Shown here: positions 10,586-21,761 of the stretch, piece by piece
Layout: every line of letters starts with the position of its first letter
Numbering within the stretch: position 1 is the first letter of the stretch
From: an uncultured Eubacteriales bacterium
GTDB taxonomy: Bacteria > Bacillota > Clostridia > Lachnospirales > Lachnospiraceae
Direction: 5' to 3'
DNA: 64,000 bases
Assembly (NCBI GenBank): GCA_900314845.1
Contig: OMWV01000037.1
Span: 124,001-188,000, forward strand
The notes under the pieces: generated by a model
What the model was told of the DNA's origin: nothing
What the model saw: the letters and a program-made list of their open reading frames with translations, nothing else
The model's database searches: none
Program-made: the position numbers and the translations under genes

Positions 10586-10736
10586 GATGGCGGCGAGCCG
10601 CGAAGTCTTCCCGGCTCGGGATCTTTGATGTCCTGTATAATATGAAACCCGCCCGCCTGCAGGCGATTTCTAATATTTTCCAGTCAAATTGCCCTGCCTT
10701 TTCCCCGCAGGCCGCGTATATTCGTCAGTTTATTCA

Positions 10737-10765
10737 TTGACTTTCAATATCCAATTTGCTAAACT
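10737..10765 (+). promoter_or_regulatory. Possible promoter of guaB
   Basis: TTGACT (10737-10742), 17-base spacer, TAAACT (10760-10765; four of six matches). It is the best-placed sigma-A-like pair in the gap. No purine riboswitch is recognised. Confidence 0.45.
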
Positions 10766-10786
10766 TTTGTAAATATATGTTTCTAA

Positions 10787-12271
<1,485 letters not shown>

Positions 12272-12286
12272 TCACAGATCAGAAGA

Positions 12287-12327
12287 CAAAAGCCGACATA
12301 AAACTGGTTTTTATGCCGGCTTTTTTT
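12287..12327 (+). terminator. Terminator of guaB
   Basis: AAAAGCCGACATAAAA pairs with TTTTTATGCCGGCTTTT, followed by further T residues. Confidence 0.85.
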
Positions 12328-12331
12328 CAAA

Positions 12332-12360
12332 TTTACAGATATGATTTTTTAGGTTATATT
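12332..12360 (+). promoter_or_regulatory. Promoter of the M16C protease-era-recO run
   Basis: TTTACA (12332-12337), 17-base spacer, TATATT (12355-12360), directly after the guaB terminator. Confidence 0.6.
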
Positions 12361-12412
12361 GTAATAGTTGATATCTGACTATACTGCAATACCATGATCA
12401 GGAGGAATATAT

Positions 12413-15358
12413 ATGGCATTTGATCTCAGCAAGATTCCTGACGCTTATGAACTGATAAGTGAAGAGGATATTTCTGATGTAAATTCAAGGGCAGCCCTTT
12501 TAAGGCATAAGAAGACCGGCGCGAGAGTGGCTGTATTATCAAACGACGACAATAACAAGGTCTTCAGCATAGGTTTTCGCACTCCGCCGCAGGACAGCAC
12601 AGGGGTGGCGCATATCACAGAACATTCTGTTCTCTGCGGTTCAGATAAATATCCTGCCAAGGATCCCTTTGTAGAGCTTCTCAAAGGATCGCTCAACACA
12701 TTTCTCAATGCCATGACATATCCGGACAAGACCGTATATCCCGTCGCCAGCTGCAATGACGCGGATTTTAAGAATCTGATGGATATTTATCTTGACGCGG
12801 TCTTTCATCCCAACATCTATATCCACGATGAGATATTCCGCCAGGAAGGCTGGCACTACGAAATAGACAGCAGGGACGGGCAGTTAAGCTATAACGGCGT
12901 TGTATACAACGAGATGAAGGGAGCCTTCTCCTCACCGGAGGAAGTGCTCTACCGGAAGATCAGTACATCCCTTTATCCCGATACGACATACAGCGTGGAG
13001 TCCGGCGGTGACCCCGATGTCATTCCCCGGCTGACATACGAGCAGTTTCTGGATTTTCACAGAAGATATTATCATCCGTCCAACAGTTATATCTATCTCT
13101 ATGGAGATATGGATGTGGCGGAAAGACTGGATTACATGGACAGAGAATATCTGTGCGGATACGACTATGCCCCTGTTGATTCGGCTGTGGCAGATCAGAT
13201 GGCATTTGCCAGCCCGGTCACGATCCGGGATCAGTATCCCTCCGACAGTCAGGATGCCGGCGCTTATCTTGCCTGCAGCTGGGTCGTGGAAAAGAACGGG
13301 GACGTCAGGACCTATATCGCATTTCAGATCCTGGAATACCTGCTCATGGACGCTCCGGGTGCTCCTCTTAAGCAGGCTCTTCAGGACAGAGGCCTGGGAG
13401 ATGATATATACGGAAGCTTTGAGACCAGCGTAAAGCAGCCCTATCTCTCTATCATCATAAAGAATATAAAGCCCGAGAGGAAGGACGAAGCTCTTGGTGT
13501 CATCCGTGATGAACTGGAAAAGCTGGCCGGAGGGGCTCTCAGCAGAAGATCTCTGGAGGGAGCTGTAAACGGTCTCGAGTTTAAGTCAAGAGAGGCAGAC
13601 TTTGGCAGATGGCCCAAGGGACTTATGTGGGGCCTGCAGATGATGGACAGCTGGCTCTACGACGATGGCGCTCCCTTTGAGTATCTAAAATATGAGAAGG
13701 CATATGATTTCTTCCGCCAGAACCTGGACAGCGGATATTTCGCCGGCCTGATCCGGGAATTTCTCCTTGACAATCCCCATTCATCCGTGATCATGCTGAC
13801 TCCAAAAGCCGGCCTCACAGCTGAAAGAGAGCAGGCTCTTAAAGAGAAGCTTTCTGCCTACAAGGCCTCGCTTGCCCCGGAGCAGATCGATGAGCTTATC
13901 CTTCAGAATAAAGAACTTAAGGCTTATCAGAGCGAGCCCTCTCCCAAAGAGGTATTGGAGAAGATCCCTCTTCTCAGCGTAAGCGATATCAAGAAAAATG
14001 TAAGACCGCTTAAGAATGAAGAGATAAGAGAAGACGGCCTGCTCACCGTATTTCATGACATCCAGACAAACGGGATTGCTTATATAAACATTCTCTTTGA
14101 CACAAGCCATATAGAGGAGAAGGATATTCCCTATCTGGGCATTCTGTCGGAACTGATGGGAGAGCTCAATACACAAGACTATACCTACCAGGAGATGACA
14201 GATGAGATAAACCTTTATACAGGCGGCGTCAAGACAAATATCAGTGTCTATCCCCTGGGGGACGCTCACAGATACAGGCCTGTCTTCTCTGTCGAGGGCA
14301 AGGCTCTGTGCGGGAAGCTTCCTCAGCTCTTCCATATCCTGGGATCTATGGTCTCAAGGACGGATTACAGGGATACGACAAGGATAAAGGATATACTCAG
14401 TCAGACAAAGTCAAGGCTTGAGATGAGTTTCATGTCAAGCGGCCATGCAGCCGCGGTATCCCGTTCATCCTCTTACTACAGCGAAAGCTCCTGGTATAAG
14501 GAACTGACAAGCGGCATAGAATTCTACCGCTTCATCAGCAGCCTGCTCTATGATTTCGACAAGGAGAAGGATGATCTTGTCAGAAAGCTCATCCTTACGG
14601 CAGGAAGAGTTTTCCGGAAAGACAGGATGATCCTGGGATGGACAGGAGATAAAGACGGCCTTGCCATGGGAAGAGAATCCGTCCGCAGTTTTCTCGGCGG
14701 CCTGAATCCGGCCGATCCATCTGACTGCGCCCGGATAAATGTCGGCACCTGCCCGACAAAGCGGGAGGCATTTACTACACCCGGAACGGTTCAGTATAAC
14801 TGCGTGACCGGCGATTTTTCCGATAAAGGCCTGAAGTTCTCCGGAGCCATGAATGTGCTCAAGAATATTCTTTCCAATGAATTTCTCTGGAATCAGGTCA
14901 GGGTAAAGGGAGGAGCCTACGGAGTCATGTGCGGTTTCTCATCAACAGGGGATGGATATTTTACATCCTACAGAGATCCCGGCCTTTCCTCCACCTTCGA
15001 TATTTACAGGAAGGCGGCGGATTATATCAGGAATTTTGATCCCGACGAACGGGAGATGAGAAAATTTACCATAGGCGCTTTCGGAATGGTCGATACCCCT
15101 CTTACCGCATCCATGGCGGGAGACCGGTCCATGTCCGCCTATATGAGCGGGAGAAAGCTGCAAGACCTGCAGGAGATCAGAGATCAGATGCTGGCTGTGA
15201 CACCGGAAGTCATCCGGGGGCTCGCGGACGCGGCTCAGACTGTCGCAGAGTCCGGCAACATATGCGTCATAGGCAGCCAGAGCGCTGTCATGGCACAGAA
15301 GGAGATGTTTGACACAATAAGACCTCTTATATGGCAGCCGAAAGAGAAGGAGAGATAG
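12413..15358 (+). CDS. M16C-family zinc metallopeptidase (presequence-protease-like)
   Basis: 981 residues, the size of PreP/Cym1-type M16C peptidases, which close two pairs of beta-barrel halves around a chamber and degrade peptides. The inverted zinc motif HITEH (H67, E70, H71) is intact, followed by the family stretch GSDKYPAKDPFVELL and a downstream YNEMKGAFSSP containing the distal Glu ligand. No signal peptide is seen, so it is probably cytosolic. AGGAGG precedes the ATG. The gene ends 4 bases before era, so the two are likely co-transcribed. Confident family call; substrates unknown. Confidence 0.92.
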   Translation: MAFDLSKIPDAYELISEEDISDVNSRAALLRHKKTGARVAVLSNDDNNKVFSIGFRTPPQDSTGVAHITEHSVLCGSDKYPAKDPFVELLKGSLNTFLNAMTYPDKTVYPVASCNDADFKNLMDIYLDAVFHPNIYIHDEIFRQEGWHYEIDSRDGQLSYNGVVYNEMKGAFSSPEEVLYRKISTSLYPDTTYSVESGGDPDVIPRLTYEQFLDFHRRYYHPSNSYIYLYGDMDVAERLDYMDREYLCGYDYAPVDSAVADQMAFASPVTIRDQYPSDSQDAGAYLACSWVVEKNGDVRTYIAFQILEYLLMDAPGAPLKQALQDRGLGDDIYGSFETSVKQPYLSIIIKNIKPERKDEALGVIRDELEKLAGGALSRRSLEGAVNGLEFKSREADFGRWPKGLMWGLQMMDSWLYDDGAPFEYLKYEKAYDFFRQNLDSGYFAGLIREFLLDNPHSSVIMLTPKAGLTAEREQALKEKLSAYKASLAPEQIDELILQNKELKAYQSEPSPKEVLEKIPLLSVSDIKKNVRPLKNEEIREDGLLTVFHDIQTNGIAYINILFDTSHIEEKDIPYLGILSELMGELNTQDYTYQEMTDEINLYTGGVKTNISVYPLGDAHRYRPVFSVEGKALCGKLPQLFHILGSMVSRTDYRDTTRIKDILSQTKSRLEMSFMSSGHAAAVSRSSSYYSESSWYKELTSGIEFYRFISSLLYDFDKEKDDLVRKLILTAGRVFRKDRMILGWTGDKDGLAMGRESVRSFLGGLNPADPSDCARINVGTCPTKREAFTTPGTVQYNCVTGDFSDKGLKFSGAMNVLKNILSNEFLWNQVRVKGGAYGVMCGFSSTGDGYFTSYRDPGLSSTFDIYRKAADYIRNFDPDEREMRKFTIGAFGMVDTPLTASMAGDRSMSAYMSGRKLQDLQEIRDQMLAVTPEVIRGLADAAQTVAESGNICVIGSQSAVMAQKEMFDTIRPLIWQPKEKER

Positions 15359-15361
15359 AAT

Positions 15362-16273
15362 ATGGAAAATGAAGCTGCATTCCGGTCCGGATTCGCGGCA
15401 CTGCTCGGCAGACCGAACGTAGGGAAATCTACTCTGATGAACAGAATCGTAGGACAGAAGATAGCCATAACCTCTCCCAAACCCCAGACAACGAGAAACA
15501 GGATCCAGACTGTCTATACAAGTGATGAAGGCCAGATCATCTTCCTGGATACCCCTGGGATCCACAAGGCTAAAAATAAGCTGGGAGAATACATGGATGC
15601 CGTTGCCCAGAGAACAGCAGCCGATGCCGATGTCATTCTCTGGCTGGTCGAGCCGGACACCCGGATCGGCGAGGGAGATATGAGGATCGCCAGGAAGCTG
15701 TCAAATGTGAATGTTCCCGTGATCCTTGTCATAAATAAGACAGATAAAGTGCGCCGGGACCAGATCCTCAAGGTGATAGACGCATTCCGCAGCGTATGTG
15801 ATCTGGCGGAGATCGTGCCCTGCTCGGCCCTGAAGGGCGAAGGGGTAGATGATCTTTTACAGACCATATTTAAATATCTCCCTTACGGCCCCAGATACTA
15901 TGATGAGGATATGGTAACGGACCAGCCTCAGCGAGAGATCGCAGCAGAGCTGATCCGGGAAAAGGCCCTGCGCTGCCTGGGCGAGGAAGTTCCCCACGGC
16001 ATTGCCGTTACCATAGAGAGCATGAAGAAGAGACCGGGCAGAGATCTGGCAGATATAGAGGCCACGATCATCTGCGAGCGCGAGAGCCATAAGGGGATCA
16101 TCATCGGACACAAGGGAGCCATGCTGAGGAAGATCGGCAGCTATGCCAGACCTGATATTGAAGATATGCTGGGCATGAAGGTAAACCTGCGGCTCTGGGT
16201 CAAGGTCCGCAAGGGCTGGCGCGACAGTGATATCATGATGAAGAACTTCGGTTATAATCCCAAAGATATCTGA
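15362..16273 (+). CDS. era: GTPase Era
   Basis: 303 residues. Ras-like GTPase with G1 GRPNVGKST, G2 region TTRNR, G3 DTPG and G4 NKTD, then a C-terminal KH domain (IIGHKGAMLRKIGSYARPDIE) that binds the 3' end of 16S rRNA. It assists 30S assembly. Standard length, standard era-recO order. GGAGAG lies just before the ATG. Confidence 0.97.
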   Translation: MENEAAFRSGFAALLGRPNVGKSTLMNRIVGQKIAITSPKPQTTRNRIQTVYTSDEGQIIFLDTPGIHKAKNKLGEYMDAVAQRTAADADVILWLVEPDTRIGEGDMRIARKLSNVNVPVILVINKTDKVRRDQILKVIDAFRSVCDLAEIVPCSALKGEGVDDLLQTIFKYLPYGPRYYDEDMVTDQPQREIAAELIREKALRCLGEEVPHGIAVTIESMKKRPGRDLADIEATIICERESHKGIIIGHKGAMLRKIGSYARPDIEDMLGMKVNLRLWVKVRKGWRDSDIMMKNFGYNPKDI

Positions 16274-16292
16274 GAAGGGGTGAGGCTTTAAG

Positions 16293-17039
16293 ATGTCTGA
16301 ACCTGTTAAAGTTTCAGGCATGGTCCTGTCGACTATGCCTATGGGAGAATTTGACAGGCGCGTCGTACTGCTGACGACAGACCGGGGCAAGATAAACGGT
16401 TTTGCCCGGGGCGCAAGACGTCCGGGAAACAGTATGATGGCAGCTTCGCAGCCTTTTGTATACGGGGATTTTATGGTCTACGAAGGGCGCAGCGCCTATA
16501 CATTTGCCAGCGCCAGGGTCATAGATTATTTTGAAGACCTGAGGACAGACTTTGACGCAGTATGCTATGGGAGCTATTTTCTGGAGATGGCAGACTATTT
16601 TGCCAGAGAAAATGAGGACGACAGGCAGATGCTGGCTCTTCTCTACCTCTCCGTAAAAGCCCTGATCAGCGGCAGGATCCCATTTGCTCTCATACGCTGT
16701 ATCTATGAACTGCGCATGCTGGCAGTAAATGGGATCTGTCCGGATTTTTTCAGCTGCATGAGCTGTTCCGGACAAGAAGACCTGTCAGTATTTTCACCGA
16801 GGATGAACGGCATGCTCTGCAAAGACCACGCGGATCTGGACAAAAAGGCCGTCCCTCTTGACGGCGCTGCCCTTTATACGGCGCAGTATATCGTTTCCGT
16901 CCCGGTGAAAAAACTTTTCGCCTTCACGGTGTCAGACAGAGTGCTGGGACAGCTGCGCAGACTGCTGGACAGCTATCTGCCGCTTGTGACTGACAGAAGA
17001 TTCAGGTCTCTGGATATGCTGAAAGGGATTGAAAATTAA
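16293..17039 (+). CDS. recO: DNA repair protein RecO
   Basis: 248 residues. N-terminal OB fold (VSGMVLSTMPMGEFDRRVVLLT..GKINGFARGARRP), a helical middle, and a zinc-finger module with Cys in CPDFFSCMSCSG and a fourth in LCKDH. RecO loads RecA onto SSB-coated DNA with RecR. It follows era after 19 bases with a GGGGTGAGG-type ribosome binding site. Confidence 0.93.
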   Translation: MSEPVKVSGMVLSTMPMGEFDRRVVLLTTDRGKINGFARGARRPGNSMMAASQPFVYGDFMVYEGRSAYTFASARVIDYFEDLRTDFDAVCYGSYFLEMADYFARENEDDRQMLALLYLSVKALISGRIPFALIRCIYELRMLAVNGICPDFFSCMSCSGQEDLSVFSPRMNGMLCKDHADLDKKAVPLDGAALYTAQYIVSVPVKKLFAFTVSDRVLGQLRRLLDSYLPLVTDRRFRSLDMLKGIEN

Positions 17040-17095
17040 TTTAGTTAAATATACAATAGGGAATTAGATATAAAATTCATTCAGAGGAGACAGAT

Positions 17096-18493
17096 ATGGA
17101 ATTAACACTTGATAAAATTGTAGCTCTCGCAAAAAACAGAGGATTCATCTATCCCGGATCCGAGATCTACGGCGGTCTTGCCAACACATGGGATTACGGC
17201 AATCTCGGCGTGGAATTTAAGAACAATGTGAAAAAGGCATGGTGGAAGAAATTCATCCAGGAGAATCCCTACAATGTGGGCGTTGACTGCGCGATACTCA
17301 TGAATCCCCAGACATGGATCGCATCCGGACACCTGGGCAGCTTCTCAGACCCTCTCATGGACTGCCGCGAGTGCCATGAGCGTTTCAGGGCAGACAAGCT
17401 GATAGAAGATTATGCCCAGGAAAATGGCATAGATCTGGGCGGATCCACAGACGGCTGGTCAAATGAAAAAATGATGGACTTCATAGAGAGCCACAATGTT
17501 CCCTGTCCTTCCTGCGGCAAGCATAATTTTACAGACATCAGACAGTTCAACCTGATGTTCAAGACATTCCAGGGCGTAACAGAGGACGCGAAGAATGTAG
17601 TATATCTTCGCCCTGAGACTGCCCAGGGTATCTTCGTAAACTTTAAGAATGTCCAGAGGACTTCCAGAAAGAAGATTCCCTTCGGCATCGGCCAGATCGG
17701 CAAGTCCTTTAGAAATGAGATCACGCCGGGAAACTTTACATTCCGTACCAGAGAGTTCGAGCAGATGGAGCTTGAGTTCTTCTGCGAGCCTGACACGGAT
17801 CTTGAATGGTTTGAATACTGGAGAAAGTTCTGCATCGACTGGCTCAAAGACCTGGGCATAAAGGAAGAGGATATGAGAGTGCGCGACCACGAGAAGGAAG
17901 AGCTTTCCTTCTATTCCAAGGCAACGTCTGACATAGAGTTCAAATTCCCCTTCGGCTGGGGCGAGCTCTGGGGCATCGCGGACCGCACGAACTATGATCT
18001 CTCCCGCCATATGGAGGTATCCGGCGAGGATCTTCAGTATTTCGACGAAGCTAAGAAAGAGAAATATATCCCTTACGTTATAGAACCTTCTCTGGGCGCT
18101 GACCGTGTTGTACTTGCATTTTTGTGCGGCGCCTATGACGAAGAAAACATTGGAACAGAGGAAAAGCCTGATATCCGTACTGTCCTGCATCTTCACCATG
18201 CCCTTGCTCCTGTCAAGGTTGGCGTGCTCCCTCTATCAAAGAAGCTGGCAGAGCCTGCCCAGAACGTCTATCAGATGCTTTCCTCTGAGTGGAACTGCGA
18301 ATATGACGACAGAGGAAACATCGGCAAGAGGTACAGGAGACAGGATGAGATAGGCACTCCCTACTGCGTTACCTATGACTTTGACTCTGAGACAGACGGA
18401 TGTGTCACAGTCCGTGACAGGGACAGCATGCAGCAGGAGAGAGTGGCAATTGCCCAGTTAAAAGATTACTTCAGAGAAAAACTTGCCTATTAA
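17096..18493 (+). CDS. glyQS: Glycyl-tRNA synthetase (single-chain, alpha2 type)
   Basis: 465 residues, class II. This is the homodimeric GlyRS related to archaeal and eukaryotic enzymes, not the bacterial alpha2beta2 form. Visible: [22 protein letters not shown] at the N terminus with more residues than quoted being conserved, RPETAQGIF, motif 2 [25 protein letters not shown] (in part), the motif 3 region [14 protein letters not shown], and a C-terminal anticodon-binding domain. GAGGAG precedes ATG. Downstream of recO by 56 bases; an AT-rich stretch there may hold a weak promoter. No T-box is seen. Confidence 0.96.
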   Translation: MELTLDKIVALAKNRGFIYPGSEIYGGLANTWDYGNLGVEFKNNVKKAWWKKFIQENPYNVGVDCAILMNPQTWIASGHLGSFSDPLMDCRECHERFRADKLIEDYAQENGIDLGGSTDGWSNEKMMDFIESHNVPCPSCGKHNFTDIRQFNLMFKTFQGVTEDAKNVVYLRPETAQGIFVNFKNVQRTSRKKIPFGIGQIGKSFRNEITPGNFTFRTREFEQMELEFFCEPDTDLEWFEYWRKFCIDWLKDLGIKEEDMRVRDHEKEELSFYSKATSDIEFKFPFGWGELWGIADRTNYDLSRHMEVSGEDLQYFDEAKKEKYIPYVIEPSLGADRVVLAFLCGAYDEENIGTEEKPDIRTVLHLHHALAPVKVGVLPLSKKLAEPAQNVYQMLSSEWNCEYDDRGNIGKRYRRQDEIGTPYCVTYDFDSETDGCVTVRDRDSMQQERVAIAQLKDYFREKLAY

Positions 18494-18530
18494 TTGCATA
18501 TTTTTCCTGATATCGTAAGAATATTTTTCC

Positions 18531-18559
18531 TTTTGTTTCTTAAATTAGTGTGCTATACT
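18531..18559 (+). promoter_or_regulatory. Extended -10 promoter of ppdK
   Basis: TTTTGT (18531-18536), 17-base spacer, TATACT (18554-18559) with an upstream TG (TGCTATACT). Transcription would begin near 18565, giving a leader of about 140 bases. Confidence 0.65.
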
Positions 18560-18567
18560 TGAAATGT

Positions 18568-18629
18568 ATGCCGGCGCTCCTATCCGCATGAATACATCAG
18601 CGCGTACGGATGCCCCGGCATCATTTTTT
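18568..18629 (+). promoter_or_regulatory. Terminator-like leader structure before ppdK
   Basis: The leader begins with ATGCCGG (18568-18574), which pairs with CCGGCAT (18615-18621) and is followed by CATTTTTTC. Inside, TATCCG pairs with CGGATG. A competing small hairpin GATGC/GCATC (18609-18622) uses the same right arm. It lies after the promoter and before the gene, so it could act as an attenuator; the Rfam family, if any, is not recognised. Confidence 0.5.
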
Positions 18630-18703
18630 CAGGCAGCCAGGCAGGCGGCCGCCTTTAAATACTTCAAGGCCTGCGTTAGAGTGCGATACAAGGAGGAAAG
18701 TAT

Positions 18704-21331
18704 ATGACGAAGTATGTATACATGTTTACCGAAGGCAATGCCAAGATGCGTGAGCTCCTTGGCGGCAAGGGTGCCAACCTTGCGGAGATGACAAATCTCG
18801 GCCTTCCCGTACCTCAGGGATTTACGATCTCTACAGAGGCATGCACGCAGTATTATGAAGACGGCCGCGAGATCAATGACGAGATCATGGCCCAGATAAA
18901 AGAAGCCATTGCCAAGATGGAAGACATAACAGGCAAGAAGTTTGCCGATAAGGAGAACCCTCTTCTTGTCTCTGTCCGCTCAGGAGCAAGAGCTTCCATG
19001 CCCGGTATGATGGATACGATCCTCAACCTCGGTCTCAACGATGAGGTTACTGATATTCTCGCGAAGAAGTCAGGCAATCCCCGCTGGGCCTGGGACTGCT
19101 ACAGAAGATTCATCCAGATGTATTCTGATGTAGTTATGGAAGTCAGCAAGAGCGACTTCGAGAAGCTCATAGATGAGATGAAGGCAAAGAAGGGCGTTAA
19201 GCAGGATGTCGAGCTCACAGCAGATGATCTCAAAGAGCTTGCCGCCCAGTTCAAGGCAAAATATAAAGAAGCGATCGGCGAAGATTTCCCTGTAGATCCC
19301 AAAGAGCAGCTCTACGGAGCCATTAAGGCCGTATTCCGTTCCTGGGATAACCCCCGTGCCAATGTCTACAGACGTGACAACGATATCCCTTATTCCTGGG
19401 GAACAGCTGTAAACGTACAGATGATGGCATTCGGCAATATGGGCGATACCTCCGGTACAGGTGTAGCATTTACAAGAGATCCCGCTACAGGCGAGAAGCA
19501 TCTGATGGGCGAGTTCCTCATGAACGCTCAGGGCGAGGATGTCGTTGCAGGCGTCCGCACACCTCAGAAGATCGATCAGCTCAAGGATACCATGCCTGCT
19601 GTATACGATCAGTTCGTTGAGATCTGCCATACACTTGAGAATCACTACAGAGATATGCAGGATATGGAGTTCACGATCGAGGACGGCCATCTCTACATGC
19701 TCCAGACAAGAAACGGCAAGAGGACTGCCCAGGCAGCTCTCAAGATCGCCTGCGACCTTGTCGACGAGGGCATGATCAATGAGAAGGAAGCCGTATCCAT
19801 GATAGAGCCCAGGAACCTGGATTCCCTCCTCCATCCTACATTTGATCCGGCTGCCCTCAAGAAGGCTGTTCCTGTAGGCAAGGCACTGGGAGCTTCCCCG
19901 GGTGCTGCCTGCGGCAAGATCGTATTTTCCGCTGAAGATGCCAAGGAGTGGGCAGGCAGAGGCGAGAAGGTCGTTCTCGTCAGACTTGAGACATCCCCCG
20001 AGGATATAGAAGGAATGAAGAATTCCCAGGGTATCCTCACAGTCCGCGGCGGTATGACAAGCCACGCAGCTGTTGTAGCCCGCGGTATGGGAACCTGCTG
20101 TGTATCCGGCTGCGGCGATATCATTATGGATGAGGAGAACAAGCAGTTCACTCTTGCAGGCAAGACATACCATGAAGGAGATTTTATCTCCCTTGACGGA
20201 TCCACAGGCAATATCTACGACGGGATCATCCCTACGGTAGACGCCAAGATCGCCGGCGAGTTCGGCCGTATCATGAGCTGGGCAGATAAGTTCAGGACCA
20301 TGAAGGTCCGCACGAACGCGGATACACCCGAGGATGCTGCCAAGGCAGTAGAGCTCGGTGCTGAGGGCATCGGTCTTACCCGTACAGAGCATATGTTCTT
20401 CAAACCGGAGCGTATTCCCAAGATCCGCCGTATGATCCTTTCGACAACTGTTGAAGAGCGTGAGGCAGCTCTCAAGGAACTCATTCCTTTCCAGAAGAGC
20501 GACTTCAAGGGTATCTATAAAGTTATGAAGGAGAGACCGGTTACCGTAAGATACATCGATCCTCCTCTCCATGAATTTGTTCCCACAGAGAAGGCTGATA
20601 TCGAGGCTCTTGCCAAAGATATGGGCCTCACTGTACAGGAAGTTCAGGACAGATGCGACGAGCTCCACGAGTTCAACCCCATGATGGGCCACAGAGGCTG
20701 CCGTCTGGCTGTTACATATCCTGAGATCGCACGCATGCAGACACGCGCTCTGATAGAAGCAGCGATCGAAGTCAATGAGGAAGAGGGCATCAACATCGTT
20801 CCCGAGATCATGATCCCTCTTGTCGGCGACAGGAAAGAGCTTAAGTATGTCAAGGATGTAGTCGTAGAGACTGCAGAGAAGGTAAAGGCTGAGAAGAAGT
20901 CCGATATCAGATATGAGATCGGTACCATGATCGAGGTTCCCAGAGCAGCTCTTCTTGCCGATGAGATCGCTCAGGAAGCAGAGTTCTTCTCATTCGGAAC
21001 GAATGACCTGACTCAGATGACATTCGGCTTCTCCCGTGACGATGCCGGCAAGTTCCTGAGCTCCTACTATGACAAGAAGATCTATGAGAACGATCCTTTC
21101 GCAAAGGTAGATCAGAAGGGAGTAGGCAAGCTTGTCAAGATGGCTGTAAAGGCCGGTCACGAGACAAGACCCGACATCCACATGGGCGTTTGCGGAGAGC
21201 ACGGCGGTGATCCTTCATCTGTTGAGTTCTTCTACAAGGCAGGTCTTGACTATGTATCCTGCTCACCTTTCCGGGTTCCCATTGCAAGACTCGCCGCAGC
21301 ACAGGCTGCTATAAAGGCAGAGAACGAGTAA
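18704..21331 (+). CDS. ppdK: Pyruvate, phosphate dikinase
   Basis: 875 residues, full length. Interconverts pyruvate + ATP + Pi and PEP + AMP + PPi; in anaerobic Clostridia it often runs in the PPi-linked glycolytic direction. Order: ATP-grasp domain (GGKGANLAEMTNLGLPVP at the start), swivelling phosphohistidine domain with GGMTSHAAVVARGMG (H454 the phospho-carrier), and the C-terminal PEP/pyruvate TIM barrel with GFSRDD and the catalytic Cys in GVCGEHGGDPSSV (C830). Strong AAGGAGG ribosome site. It stands alone between its own structured leader and a strong terminator. Confidence 0.98.
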   Translation: MTKYVYMFTEGNAKMRELLGGKGANLAEMTNLGLPVPQGFTISTEACTQYYEDGREINDEIMAQIKEAIAKMEDITGKKFADKENPLLVSVRSGARASMPGMMDTILNLGLNDEVTDILAKKSGNPRWAWDCYRRFIQMYSDVVMEVSKSDFEKLIDEMKAKKGVKQDVELTADDLKELAAQFKAKYKEAIGEDFPVDPKEQLYGAIKAVFRSWDNPRANVYRRDNDIPYSWGTAVNVQMMAFGNMGDTSGTGVAFTRDPATGEKHLMGEFLMNAQGEDVVAGVRTPQKIDQLKDTMPAVYDQFVEICHTLENHYRDMQDMEFTIEDGHLYMLQTRNGKRTAQAALKIACDLVDEGMINEKEAVSMIEPRNLDSLLHPTFDPAALKKAVPVGKALGASPGAACGKIVFSAEDAKEWAGRGEKVVLVRLETSPEDIEGMKNSQGILTVRGGMTSHAAVVARGMGTCCVSGCGDIIMDEENKQFTLAGKTYHEGDFISLDGSTGNIYDGIIPTVDAKIAGEFGRIMSWADKFRTMKVRTNADTPEDAAKAVELGAEGIGLTRTEHMFFKPERIPKIRRMILSTTVEEREAALKELIPFQKSDFKGIYKVMKERPVTVRYIDPPLHEFVPTEKADIEALAKDMGLTVQEVQDRCDELHEFNPMMGHRGCRLAVTYPEIARMQTRALIEAAIEVNEEEGINIVPEIMIPLVGDRKELKYVKDVVVETAEKVKAEKKSDIRYEIGTMIEVPRAALLADEIAQEAEFFSFGTNDLTQMTFGFSRDDAGKFLSSYYDKKIYENDPFAKVDQKGVGKLVKMAVKAGHETRPDIHMGVCGEHGGDPSSVEFFYKAGLDYVSCSPFRVPIARLAAAQAAIKAENE

Positions 21332-21356
21332 AATAAACATCTAGGCTAAGCGGCTG

Positions 21357-21395
21357 AAGCTGCTGTACTATCTTTTTGTACAGCAGCTTCTTTTT
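21357..21395 (+). terminator. Terminator of ppdK
   Basis: Perfect 12-bp stem AAGCTGCTGTAC / GTACAGCAGCTT followed by CTTTTT. Confidence 0.9.
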
Positions 21396-21411
21396 GTCTG
21401 ATATGTACATG

Positions 21412-21441
21412 TTTACAAGAGCGGAGTAATCGTGTTAAAAT
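21412..21441 (+). promoter_or_regulatory. Possible promoter of the TM1266-like gene
   Basis: TTTACA (21412-21417), 18-base spacer, TAAAAT (21436-21441). Confidence 0.45.
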
Positions 21442-21448
21442 TAATAAT

Positions 21449-21471
21449 TATGTCAATGTGATCATGACATA
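21449..21471 (+). repeat. Inverted repeat TATGTCA-N9-TGACATA, possible operator
   Basis: Perfect 7-base arms at 21449-21455 and 21465-21471 around nine bases. It lies at the predicted transcription start of the following small regulator-like gene, the position of a typical repressor site. Confidence 0.45.
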
Positions 21472-21498
21472 TGAATTTCTTGAAATGAGGTAGATTCT

Positions 21499-21744
21499 TT
21501 GGAGACAAGGATTGCTATAATTGGGATCATTGTGGAAGACGCCGACGCGACGGATACCATAAACCGCCTTCTGCACGATTACGGCTCCTATATCATAGGC
21601 AGGATGGGAATTCCCTACCGAAGCCGCAGTGTATATATCATCAGCATCGTGCTGGATGCCCCCAGCGATGTGATAAACACTCTGGCCGGAAAGATCGGCA
21701 GAGTAAAGGGCGTAAGCGCGAAGACGATCTATTCAAAAGCATAA
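21499..21744 (+). CDS. TM1266-family putative iron-only hydrogenase system regulator
   Basis: 81 residues with the ACT-like fold pattern of the TM1266 family: METRIAIIGIIVED, then HDYGSYIIGRMGIPY, then a strand ending VYIISIVLDAP and the C-terminal GVSAKTIYSKA. The start is TTG at 21499; GAGG at 21487-21490 is 8 bases away and there is no nearby ATG. Members usually sit beside FeFe-hydrogenase maturation genes (hydE, hydF, hydG), none of which are here, so the name rests on sequence resemblance. It is followed after 17 bases by the hydrolase gene. Confidence 0.65.
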   Translation: METRIAIIGIIVEDADATDTINRLLHDYGSYIIGRMGIPYRSRSVYIISIVLDAPSDVINTLAGKIGRVKGVSAKTIYSKA

Positions 21745-21761
21745 AATGACGGGAGGCAGCT

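Noticed and set aside
19070..20692. 540-codon minus-strand ORF opposite ppdK
   Set aside because: Shadow ORF caused by the codon bias of ppdK; no promoter, no ribosome site, no recognisable domain.
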